Of a DNA stretch of 64,000 nucleotides, positions 47,965 through 55,713 are shown one piece after another. The stretch is taken from contig NZ_QIRF01000010.1 of assembly GCF_003332825.1 (NCBI RefSeq), positions 85,738-149,737 of the forward strand, given 5' to 3'. The translations under genes and the position numbers were made by a program. Position 1 is the first letter of the stretch; the number at the start of each line of letters is the position of its first letter. Origin of the DNA: Dyella sp. C9 (GTDB lineage Bacteria; Pseudomonadota; Gammaproteobacteria; Xanthomonadales; Rhodanobacteraceae). Below the pieces are notes generated by a model. It had not been told where the DNA came from, did not search any database, and saw nothing but the letters and a program-made list of their open reading frames with translations.

Positions 47965-48789
47965 TCAGTCGAGGCTGGCGCTGTAGTACTCGCCGTGGCG
48001 CTGCACGGTCACCGGCATGCCAAAGGTCTCGGTCAGGGAAGCGCTGGTGAGCACCCCGGCCTTGTCGCCCTGGCGCAGCAGCTGGCCATCGCGCAGCAGC
48101 ACCACCCGGTCGATTTCGGGCAGGATCTCGTCAATGTGGTGGGTCACCAGCACCAAGGTGGTGCCATGGCGTGCAAGGCCACGCAGGCTTTCCATGAAAC
48201 GCCGCCGGCTGGCCATGTCCAGCCCGGCGCAGGGTTCGTCCAGCAGCAGTGCCCGTGGCCGGTGCACCAGCGCACGGGCAATCAGCACGCGCCTGGCCTC
48301 GCCGGTGGACAGGCTGGCGAGGCTGCGGCCGACCAGATGGGAGGCGCCGGCGTGGGCCAGCGCTTCGGCGGCCCGCTCGCGCATGGCCGGCGTGACCCGA
48401 TGGTCCAGCCCCAGCCGTTGCGCGGCGAAGAAGTTGGATAGTACCGCCTCGCTCACTTCCAGCGAGGCATCGGCTGCGCAGTCCTGCTGCAGCGAGGGCG
48501 ACACGATGCCGAGCAGGCCGCGCAGTTCCGATACCTGCCAGCGATCGCGCCCGAACACGCGCATGGAGGCGCGTCCGTCACCGCGCGCCAGCGGGTAGAG
48601 CTCGCGCGTGATCAGTCGCACCAAGGTGGATTTGCCGGCGCCGTTGGCGCCCAGGATGGCCGTGTGCTCGCCCGCGCCGATGCGCAGGCTGAAGCGGTCG
48701 AGGATCAGGCGATCGCCGCGCATCACGCTGGCTTCGTCGATCTCCAGCAACGGTTCGTCGTCGTGCATGGGGGAGTAGGTGGCGTTCAT
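47965..48789 (-). CDS. Orphan ABC transporter ATP-binding protein
   Basis: A 274-aa ABC ATPase. Seen: Walker A GANGAGKSTLVR, Q-loop VSPSLQQ, signature LSTGEARR, Walker B ALLLDEPCAGLD and the H-loop in LVLVTHHIDEI. The context LITRELYPLARG and the DEPCAGLD box recall ModF/PhrA-like ATPases that lack a membrane partner. No permease gene is nearby, so it either works with a distant one or has a role outside transport. Start ATG at 48789 (MNATYSPMHDD); the second ATG at 48768 is also possible. It lies upstream of the metE promoter region, without close coupling. Confidence 0.85.
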   Translation of the reverse strand: MNATYSPMHDDEPLLEIDEASVMRGDRLILDRFSLRIGAGEHTAILGANGAGKSTLVRLITRELYPLARGDGRASMRVFGRDRWQVSELRGLLGIVSPSLQQDCAADASLEVSEAVLSNFFAAQRLGLDHRVTPAMRERAAEALAHAGASHLVGRSLASLSTGEARRVLIARALVHRPRALLLDEPCAGLDMASRRRFMESLRGLARHGTTLVLVTHHIDEILPEIDRVVLLRDGQLLRQGDKAGVLTSASLTETFGMPVTVQRHGEYYSASLD

Positions 48790-48851
48790 GGCCACACACG
48801 ATGCACGTCTAGCCGTCCATTTGCCAAGTGCCGTGTTCGGACGGCTATTGA

Positions 48852-49070
48852 CTACTGCCCAGTCGCATCCAGCTGTTGTTGCTGCTTGGCGGCCTGCTGA
48901 TCCGCCGCCTTCTGCACGTCGCGTGCACGCTGCTCGTCCTTGCGCAGATCGTCCCATGGCGTGGCCACGCGCGCAGTACCTGCCGCGGCGGGTGCGGAAA
49001 CCGGCGCAGGCGGCTTGCCCGAGCAGGCACCCAGAGCAAGCAGGCAGGACAAGGTGATCAGCCGTTTCAT
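48852..49070 (-). CDS. Small lipoprotein
   Basis: A 72-aa protein with signal peptide and lipobox LGAC (Cys near 16). The mature part is Ala/Pro-rich, then PWDDLRKDEQRARDVQKAAD followed by a Gln-rich helix with QQQQLDATGQ at the end. It is probably outer-membrane or periplasmic. The function is unknown. It lies 62 nt upstream of the ABC ATPase start on the same strand and may share its transcript. Confidence 0.7.
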   Translation of the reverse strand: MKRLITLSCLLALGACSGKPPAPVSAPAAAGTARVATPWDDLRKDEQRARDVQKAADQQAAKQQQQLDATGQ

Positions 49071-49164
49071 GGAGGGCTCTCGCAGCAGGATGTTCCCAGT
49101 GTCACGCGGGACGCCGCGGCGGGCAAGCTTGGCGCGGGGCCGACGCAGGCTCTAAGCTCGGCGC

Positions 49165-49947
49165 ATGAACACGCGCATTGATGCCTGGCAGTTGCAGGGC
49201 CACACCGCTTTGATCACCGGCGCCAGCAAGGGCATCGGTTACGCCACCGCCCGCGAGCTCGCTGGGCTCGGCGCCAACCTGTTGCTGGTGGCGCGCGATG
49301 CGGACTATCTCGAACAGGCTCGCGTTGAACTGCTGGATGACTTCCCCGGCATCGAGGTACTGGCCTTTGGCGCCGACCTCGGCGAACAGGAAGAACGGCT
49401 GGCCGTGTTCGACTGGATCGCCGACCTGGGTGCACCGCTGTCCCTGCTGGTCAACAACGCCGGCGGCAATCGCCCAGCGCCCACGCTGGCCTATCGCGAG
49501 GACGAATACAGGGCGATCTTCGAGCAGAACCTGTTCTCCGCCTTCGAAATGTGCAGGTTGGCGCATCCGCAATTGGTGCAGCACGCCAATGCGGCGATCG
49601 TGAACGTGGGCTCGGTCTCCGGCATCACCCATGTGCGCACCGGCTCACCCTATGGCATGACCAAGGCGGCGCTGCACCAGCTGACACGCAACCTGGCAGC
49701 GGAGTGGGCGGCCGACGGCATTCGCGTCAACGCGGTGGCGCCGTGGTACATCCGCACGCAGCGCTCCGAGCCAGCGCTGGCCAATGACGAATACCTCGAC
49801 GAGGTACTCGACCGTACGCCATTGCGCCGTATCGGCGAACCCGAGGAAGTGGCAGCGGCCATCGCCTTCCTGTGCCTGCCGGCGGCCAGCTATGTCACCG
49901 GGCAGGTGCTCGGCGTGGATGGCGGCTTCCTCAACTACGGCTTCTAG
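49165..49947 (+). CDS. SDR family oxidoreductase (tropinone-reductase-like)
   Basis: A 260-aa classical SDR. Seen: TGASKGIG, the NNAG motif, catalytic Ser in NVGSVSG, a normal YGMTK (Tyr and Lys), VNAVAPWYIRT and the C-terminal VTGQVLGVDGGF. It is thus catalytically complete, unlike the SDR at 2636-3406. It is similar to the glucose/tropinone-dehydrogenase type; substrate unknown. The ribosome site is weak. It is monocistronic. Confidence 0.9.
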   Translation: MNTRIDAWQLQGHTALITGASKGIGYATARELAGLGANLLLVARDADYLEQARVELLDDFPGIEVLAFGADLGEQEERLAVFDWIADLGAPLSLLVNNAGGNRPAPTLAYREDEYRAIFEQNLFSAFEMCRLAHPQLVQHANAAIVNVGSVSGITHVRTGSPYGMTKAALHQLTRNLAAEWAADGIRVNAVAPWYIRTQRSEPALANDEYLDEVLDRTPLRRIGEPEEVAAAIAFLCLPAASYVTGQVLGVDGGFLNYGF

Positions 49948-50000
49948 CCCAACCGGCAAGACCTGGCGCGCGTAGCGATGGTTTGCCCGGGGCACCCCGG

Positions 50001-50160
50001 TTTTCCACAGCCGGTGTGGATGGACTGCGCACAAGCCTGTGGATGGATTGGCCAAGTGCCTGTCACCTCGAGGTTTTCATCGCTTTGGCGGCTTTTGCGC
50101 CAGCGCACCGGTTGTTTTCCACAGCCACTGGGGAAAGCCTGGTGGCAAGCCTGTGGACAA
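50001..50160. promoter_or_regulatory. Cluster of five DnaA-box-like motifs
   Basis: TTTTCCACA (50001-50009), TGTGGATGG (50015-50023), TGTGGATGG (50038-50046), TTTTCCACA (50115-50123) and TGTGGACAA (50152-50160). Relative to TTATCCACA they match 8, 7, 7, 8 and 8 of 9 bases. They lie in a gap between two convergent genes, where no promoter is needed. Confidence 0.5.
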
Positions 50161-50221
50161 CCGTCGTTTCGCCTTGCGCGGCCTGCTCTTGCATGGCTTT
50201 GCGCAAAAAATGCGCAGGGCC

Positions 50222-50863
50222 TCAGCAGTTCTGCAGTTGCCGGCGCAGCTCGTGCTCGCGTTTTTCCAGCGGCGGCTGGTCGCTCTTGAACGCGCGTTGC
50301 AGCTTTGACTCGTTGTCGTCGTAGGCATCGCGCAGCGCCTTGCAGGTCTCGGCGCGGGTCAACGGGCGGCACTGGTCCTGCACCCACACGTAGTTGCCGG
50401 CGACCAGGCCAGGGCTGATGTGTCCTCGATTCAGCTCAGGGGCCGACGCACCTGCGCTGTTCGGCGCCCCATAGACCTGTGACAGCGGTGCCTGCGACGC
50501 GCCGAGAATGCCGTAAGGCACCTGGTAAGGCTGCGGATTGCCGTTCTCGCTGAGGTAGCGCTTGCCGTCGGTGGCCTTGATGCAGGCATACATCACAGGC
50601 AGCGGCTCGGCAGGCTCCGGTGGCGGTGGCGGCGGCTCGCTCGCGGGCTTCTCGGGTGCCGGCGCGGATGGCGGCACGTAGCCCGGCTGCGAGTCGTCCA
50701 GTTGCAGTGCCTGCTGTTGTTGCCCGGCGGCGCAGGGCTTGTCCTGATAGGACACCCTGCCGTTCGCGGCGATGCACTGATAGGCCGTGCCTGCCGAGGC
50801 CGGCGGGCATGCGGTCCATAGCGGGAGCAGGACGGCCAGGAGCAGGGCGGGCCGGCGGATCAT
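50222..50863 (-). CDS. Secreted DUF4124-like protein
   Basis: A 213-aa protein with a signal peptide (MIRRPALLLAVLLPLWTACPPASAG). The DUF4124-type motif YQCIAANGRVSYQDKPC follows (about 28-45), then a Pro-rich spacer (PEKPASEPPPPPPEP) and a second cysteine-bearing domain (YACIKATDGKRYLSENG) with C-terminal QDQCRPLTRAETCKALRDAYDD. Four or more Cys may form disulfides. The family is periplasmic and of unknown function. GGGAGG precedes the ATG. It is convergent to the SDR. Confidence 0.75.
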   Translation of the reverse strand: MIRRPALLLAVLLPLWTACPPASAGTAYQCIAANGRVSYQDKPCAAGQQQQALQLDDSQPGYVPPSAPAPEKPASEPPPPPPEPAEPLPVMYACIKATDGKRYLSENGNPQPYQVPYGILGASQAPLSQVYGAPNSAGASAPELNRGHISPGLVAGNYVWVQDQCRPLTRAETCKALRDAYDDNESKLQRAFKSDQPPLEKREHELRRQLQNC

Positions 50864-50901
50864 GCGGAACCTCCCGAGGCGGCGGTCGCCGCCGCGCTCA
50901 C

Positions 50902-51846
50902 TCAGAAGTCGGCGACATGCTCCTCGGCGGCGAAGCCAAGCGTCACCGCGCCTTCGCCTACGTTGACCATGCCGGTAATGCTCATCGGCGCTTCCATCAG
51001 TTCAACGCCGCATTCTTCGCAGGCCGTGCGCAGGGCGCCATAACCGGGCAGCTTGGGCAGCTCGGCGAGGTCACCGCCATAGCTGACCGAGACCACCGGC
51101 ACCAGTAGGCCTGCATGCACGCGCTTGGCGGCATAGTTGAACAAGGTCTCCGCGCCGTGTTCAAAGCCGCGTACCTTGCCTACCGGGCCGGTTTCGCCAC
51201 GGTAGCCGCGCAACAGCGGCTTGATGTCGAGCGCCGAGCCAAGCATCGCGCTGACCAGGCCTACGCTGCGGTCGCCCTTCTTCTTGGCGCGGGCGCGCAG
51301 GTAGTAGAGGTCGCGCGGCAGCATGTAGCCGTAGGAATTGTTGGCGATGTAGGTGAGCCGCTCGCGGATGGCGGCCGGCGTTTCGCCGGCCTCGATCAGG
51401 CGCACGGCCTCGACGATGGCGGGCGCGGAACCGGCGAACAGGCTGCGCGTGTCGATCACGCGCATCAGGAACGGGCCGGCGATGCCGTTGCGGTCGCGCA
51501 CCTCGCGGTAGTTCTTCAACACCGCGAAGCTCGCCTTGATCACGTGGTCGTTGATGGCGCTGCGCGTGGCGGTGATGGTGAGGCAGAACACGCAATCCTG
51601 CTCGAGCACCAGCTTGTCGAGGAATAGCTTTTGCACGTCCTCCACCGAGCACGGGATGGTCTCGGCCGAGTGGCTGCGGTTACCCAGGTTGCGATCGAGG
51701 AAACGATGCAGCTCCACCTGGCTGCGGTCGTCCATGAAGACTTCGTCGTCGACGCGGATGGTGATCGGCATCACCGCGATGTTGTGCTTTTGCAGGAATG
51801 CCTGCGACACATCGCAGGCCGCGTCGATGGCCAGTCCCATCCGCAT
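50902..51846 (-). CDS. DegV family (fatty-acid-binding) protein
   Basis: A 314-aa protein of the DegV family, fatty-acid binders; the FakB members feed the FakA kinase. Seen: N-terminal GLAIDAACDVSQAFLQKHNI (first sheet) and MPITIRVDDEVFMDD, SAETIPCSVEDVQKLF (substrate lid), FCLTITATRSAIND and the C-terminal SYGGDLAELP. A FakA partner is not visible in this window. The start at 51846 has CGGGGGAGCTAC upstream. It is followed by 38 nt to the DUF4124-like gene on the same strand, so cotranscription is likely. Confidence 0.88.
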   Translation of the reverse strand: MRMGLAIDAACDVSQAFLQKHNIAVMPITIRVDDEVFMDDRSQVELHRFLDRNLGNRSHSAETIPCSVEDVQKLFLDKLVLEQDCVFCLTITATRSAINDHVIKASFAVLKNYREVRDRNGIAGPFLMRVIDTRSLFAGSAPAIVEAVRLIEAGETPAAIRERLTYIANNSYGYMLPRDLYYLRARAKKKGDRSVGLVSAMLGSALDIKPLLRGYRGETGPVGKVRGFEHGAETLFNYAAKRVHAGLLVPVVSVSYGGDLAELPKLPGYGALRTACEECGVELMEAPMSITGMVNVGEGAVTLGFAAEEHVADF

Positions 51847-51955
51847 CGTGTAGCTCCCCCCGTGAATGGCGCGGCCAACATAGCATGCGGCGTGCTGGCT
51901 GCGGACCCCTGACGCATGGGCGATGCATCAGTCGCTTTCATGCACTGCAGCATGC

Positions 51956-54373
51956 TCAGCGCAGTTGACGGTAGGTATCGGCATCGAACGCATCGACTTG
52001 AACCACGGCGTCGCGCGCGGCATCGGCGTCATGCAGTGCTTCGTATTCCTCGCGGGTGATGATGCCTGCCGCCAGCGCGCGTTCGTCCAGTTCATCCTTC
52101 GGCGCCCGGTCCAGTCGACCGGCACGCACCGCGTCGCGCAGCTTGGTTTCCACCGGCAACGCACGCACCGCCTTGTCGAGCGCCGCTTCCAGTTCACCCA
52201 GGCCCGGTTCGTCCGGACCCGGTACATGGATGTCCTCGGTAAGGTGCAGGCGTGCCTCGCGGTCTTCCAGGATGGCGCGTGCGGCGCGCTGGCCCAGCAG
52301 GTCCGACGGCGGGCGGAAGCGCGCGCCCAACGGGAACACCAGCAGGCGCGCAAGGCCCGCAGCCGCTCCGGAGGGCAGGTTGTCCAGCACGCCGCGCAAG
52401 GCCTGTTGGGTGCGGTACAGCGCGAGCGCCACGGCCCAGCGCGCGAGATCGTAATGGGAGGCAAGCTTTGCTTCGTCGTGGTAGCGCTTGAGCGTTGCGG
52501 CGGCGAGGTATTGCCAGGCCAGCGCATCGGCGAGGCGGCCGGAAATCTTCTCTCGGCGCTTCAGTGAGCCGCCGAGCGTGGCCATGCACAGGTCGGAGAC
52601 CAGCGCGAGCGCCGACGCGAAGCGGGTGAGGTGTTGGTATTGGCGGTGGAACTCGCTGTCGGCCGGCACACGGGCCAGCCGTGCTCCGCTCAGGCCCAGC
52701 AGCCATGCCCGCACGCCACGGGTAAACACGAAGTTGATGTAGCCGAAGGTACAGCGGTCAAAGGCCACCAGGTCCCGGGCGGCGATCGCGTCGATCAGCT
52801 TCTGCACCCAGGGGTGGCAGCGGATCGCGCCCTGCCCGTAGATGATCATGGAGCGGGTGAGGATGTTGGCACCCTCCACGGTGATGCCGATCGGTACCGA
52901 CATCCACATGCGCGACAACGCATTGCGCGGACCGCGCTGGATCGCTGCGCCGGCACGGATATCCATGGCGTCGCTTACCACCTCACGCATGGCTTCGGTC
53001 AGGTAGGCCTTGGCGATGGAGCCGAGTACCGCGGGCTTCTCGCCGGCGTCCAGCGCCCCGCAGGTCAGCGTGCGGGTGGCGGTCATCAGGTAGGTGAGAC
53101 CGGCGATGCGCGCCAGCGGTTCTTCGATGCCTTCGAAGCGGCCGATCGGCGTATCGAACTGCTCACGCACGGTGGCATACGCGCCGCAGATGCGCGTGGC
53201 CATCTGCGCGGCACCGACGGCAAGCGCGGGCAGCGAGATCGAGCGGCCGGCGGCGAGGCTTTCCATCAGCATGCGCCAGCCATGGCCAACCTGCGGCACG
53301 CCGCCGATGATCGCGTCCATAGGGACAAACACATCGTGGCCCTCGATGGGGCCGTTGGCAAAGGGCACGCCCATCGGGTCGTGGTGCTTGCCGATCACCA
53401 CGCCGGGCAGATCGCGCGGAATCAGCGCGCAGGTGATGCCCCGGTCGACCGGGCCGCCGAGCAGGCCGTTGGGATCCTTGAGCCGGAACGCCAGGCCGAT
53501 CAAGGTGGCCACGGGAGCCAGCGTGATGTATCGCTTGTTCCAGTTCAGCCGGAGGCCGATCACGTCCTGCCCCTCCCACCGCCCCCACTCGACCACGCCT
53601 TCCGATTGGGTGGCCGCAGCGTCCGACCCGGCCGCGGGGCCGGTCAGGGCGAAGCAGGGTATGTCGCGCCCGTCGGCCAGGCGGGGCAGATAGCGTTGCT
53701 TCTGTTCCTCGGTACCGTAGTGCAGCAGCAGCTCCCCGGGCCCCAGCGAGTTGGGCACCATCACCGTCACTGCGGCCGCCACCGACCGCGTGGCAATGCG
53801 CGTGACCACGCGCGAGTGGCCGAGTTCGGACATGCCCAATCCACCATAGATCTCCGGCAGCACCATGCCGAAGAAGCGCTCACGCTTGATGAAGTCCCAG
53901 GCCTCGGCCGGCAGGTCGCGCTGCTGTTCGACCTGCCAGTCGTCGAGCATGGCGCACAGGGCGGTCACCGGCCCATTCAGGAAGGCCAGTTCGCGTTCAC
54001 TGAGCGGCTTGCACTGGAAACGCCGCAGCGACTCCCAGTCTGGCGTGCCGGAGAAGATCTGTGCATCCCACCACACCGTGCCGGCTTCGAGTGCGATGCG
54101 CTCGGTTTCACCCAGTCGCGGCATCACCTTGCCGAGCCTTGGCAGCAGAGCCCGGGCGAACAAGGTCCGCCGGATCGTCGGGGAACCGGTTACAAGTGCA
54201 ACCAGCGCAACGACGAATAGCAGTCCATATATAAGGTGTGGCGACGCGGCACCGTCGACGGCCAGCGCCACCAGCAGCACGGCTGCCGCCGTGACCCAGG
54301 CCAACCACCCGCGTCCGATGAAGGCAAGGGCGAGCAGGGCGAACAGTGCGAGCAGGCAGCCGAACCAAAGCAT
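51956..54373 (-). CDS. fadE: Long-chain acyl-CoA dehydrogenase, FadE type
   Basis: An 805-aa membrane-anchored enzyme for the first step of beta-oxidation, similar in length to E. coli FadE (814 aa). Seen: two or three N-terminal hydrophobic helices (about 1-62), an acyl-CoA dehydrogenase fold (about 80-520) with LPEIYGGLGMSELGHSRV, LTGPAAGSDAAATQSEG for FAD, and the C-terminal DUF1974-like extension (about 520-760) unique to FadE. An internal mobile loop region, EGANILTRSMIIYGQGA, is conserved. It is divergent to the AMP nucleosidase gene; an 8-bp inverted repeat lies in the shared promoter region. Confidence 0.93.
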   Translation of the reverse strand: MLWFGCLLALFALLALAFIGRGWLAWVTAAAVLLVALAVDGAASPHLIYGLLFVVALVALVTGSPTIRRTLFARALLPRLGKVMPRLGETERIALEAGTVWWDAQIFSGTPDWESLRRFQCKPLSERELAFLNGPVTALCAMLDDWQVEQQRDLPAEAWDFIKRERFFGMVLPEIYGGLGMSELGHSRVVTRIATRSVAAAVTVMVPNSLGPGELLLHYGTEEQKQRYLPRLADGRDIPCFALTGPAAGSDAAATQSEGVVEWGRWEGQDVIGLRLNWNKRYITLAPVATLIGLAFRLKDPNGLLGGPVDRGITCALIPRDLPGVVIGKHHDPMGVPFANGPIEGHDVFVPMDAIIGGVPQVGHGWRMLMESLAAGRSISLPALAVGAAQMATRICGAYATVREQFDTPIGRFEGIEEPLARIAGLTYLMTATRTLTCGALDAGEKPAVLGSIAKAYLTEAMREVVSDAMDIRAGAAIQRGPRNALSRMWMSVPIGITVEGANILTRSMIIYGQGAIRCHPWVQKLIDAIAARDLVAFDRCTFGYINFVFTRGVRAWLLGLSGARLARVPADSEFHRQYQHLTRFASALALVSDLCMATLGGSLKRREKISGRLADALAWQYLAAATLKRYHDEAKLASHYDLARWAVALALYRTQQALRGVLDNLPSGAAAGLARLLVFPLGARFRPPSDLLGQRAARAILEDREARLHLTEDIHVPGPDEPGLGELEAALDKAVRALPVETKLRDAVRAGRLDRAPKDELDERALAAGIITREEYEALHDADAARDAVVQVDAFDADTYRQLR

Positions 54374-54482
54374 GGCGGTCTCCGAGCCGGGAAAGGGGTA
54401 CCGGCCATGGTGCGAACCCGGGGTTCAAGGAAATGCCAACGGCGTGCAGTCGACCCCGCTCGCGCCAGGGCGGACACCGGCT

Positions 54483-54509
54483 AAGATGCCTGCACTTATC
54501 TGGCATCTT
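54483..54509. promoter_or_regulatory. Inverted repeat between fadE and the AMP nucleosidase gene
   Basis: AAGATGCC, 11 nt, GGCATCTT. It lies 110 nt upstream of the fadE start and 68 nt upstream of the nucleosidase start, where an operator for either or both could sit. Confidence 0.35.
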
Positions 54510-54576
54510 GCCGGCGTGGCGTCGCCGGTAACGCGCAGCACTACCTATACGCGCTGCGCCGACCTCATGGGGTCCT

Positions 54577-55368
54577 ATGAAGGAAAAGAAGGAAATCGTC
54601 TCCAACTGGCTGCCGCGCTATACCGGCACGCCGTTGGAGCAGTTCGGTGAGCACATCCTGCTGACCAATTTCGGCCATTACGTGGACCTGTTCGCCCAAT
54701 GGCACGGCGTGGAGGTGCAGGGCAGGGACAAGCCCATGCCCAACGCCACTGCCGACGGCATCACCCTCATCAACTTCGGCATGGGCAGCCCCAACGCCGC
54801 CACGGTGATGGACCTGCTCTCGGCCATCCATCCCAAGGCCGCGCTGTTCCTCGGCAAGTGCGGCGGTGTGAAGAAGAAGAACGCCATCGGCGACCTGGTG
54901 CTGCCGATCGCGGCGATCCGTGGCGAGGGCACTTCCAACGACTACCTGCCACCGGAGGTGCCGGCGCTGCCGGCGTTCCAATTGCAGCGCGGCGTGTCCA
55001 CCACCATCCGCGACCTGGGTTACGACTACTGGACCGGCACGGTGTACACCACCAATCGCCGCGTGTGGGAGCACGACGAGACGTTCAAGGATTACCTGCG
55101 GCGCACCCGTTGCATGGCCGTCGACATGGAGACGGCGACGATTTTTGCGGCGGGCTTCGCCAACAAGATTCCAAGTGGCGCATTGCTGCTGGTATCGGAC
55201 CAGCCCATGATCCCTGAGGGCGTTAAGACGGAATTAAGCGACCGCAGCGTCACGGCGCAATTTGTTGAACGCCATATACGCATTGGTATTGAGGCTTTGA
55301 AGCTGGTTCGGCGCAATGGACGCAGCGTGAAACACCTGCGTTTCGAGGACGATGGCTCGTTCGACTGA
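54577..55368 (+). CDS. AMP nucleosidase, short form
   Basis: A 263-aa nucleoside phosphorylase-fold enzyme that probably splits AMP to adenine and ribose 5-phosphate. Seen: LINFGMGSPNAATVMDLL (phosphate-side loop), FLGKCGGVKKKNAIGDLVLP, the active-site segment MAVDMETATIFAAGFA with Met/Glu contacting ribose, and SDQPMIPEG. It equals the catalytic part of E. coli Amn (484 aa) without its N-terminal regulatory domain, as in Bacteroidetes-type enzymes. A true purine-nucleoside phosphorylase is the alternative, but the NFGMGSP form favours AMP nucleosidase. Confidence 0.85.
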   Translation: MKEKKEIVSNWLPRYTGTPLEQFGEHILLTNFGHYVDLFAQWHGVEVQGRDKPMPNATADGITLINFGMGSPNAATVMDLLSAIHPKAALFLGKCGGVKKKNAIGDLVLPIAAIRGEGTSNDYLPPEVPALPAFQLQRGVSTTIRDLGYDYWTGTVYTTNRRVWEHDETFKDYLRRTRCMAVDMETATIFAAGFANKIPSGALLLVSDQPMIPEGVKTELSDRSVTAQFVERHIRIGIEALKLVRRNGRSVKHLRFEDDGSFD

Positions 55369-55386
55369 AATTTAGACGGATCAATG

Positions 55387-55418
55387 GCCTGGCCCCGGAA
55401 ACCCGTTCCGGGCCAGGC
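55387..55418 (+). terminator. Terminator after the AMP nucleosidase gene
   Basis: GCCTGGCCCCGGAA pairs with TTCCGGGCCAGGC over 13 bp with a one-base bulge, followed by GTTCTT. Confidence 0.7.
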
Positions 55419-55569
55419 GTTCTTCACCATAGCTTCACTGGCTTTAAACGATGTTCGGCCCAACGCTGCCGGGGATGCCGCCGAGGGGAGTTCTTTCGAT
55501 TATTTAGGCGGGTCGCAACTTAATGCGATAAATGCCATGACATAGTGTTTTCTTGCTGTATAGATTTTA

Positions 55570-55598
55570 TTGACTATCTGTAAGTAAAGCGTGATAAA
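55570..55598 (+). promoter_or_regulatory. Candidate promoter of the large TonB receptor
   Basis: TTGACT (55570-55575), 17-nt spacer, GATAAA (55593-55598), in a locally AT-rich region. Start of transcription would fall near 55606. Confidence 0.45.
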
Positions 55599-55713
55599 TG
55601 CGCAGCGCTGTAGACCGAAGGTCTGCCCCTAAATCTTTGGGTGACTCGGGCGCGGGTTTGAGGCGGGGATTCTTTCAAACCCAGTCATAAATAAATAACG
55701 GGAGGGTGTTCTC

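Larger units (their letters stand above)
55369..55713. other. AT-rich intergenic region before the large TonB receptor
   Basis: About 345 nt. First a terminator (55387-55418), then a stretch (55500-55610) with clearly higher A+T than the rest of the window. A sigma-70-like promoter lies at 55570-55598. It is followed by a 115-nt leader with the ribosome site GGGAGGGTG. Confidence 0.55.
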
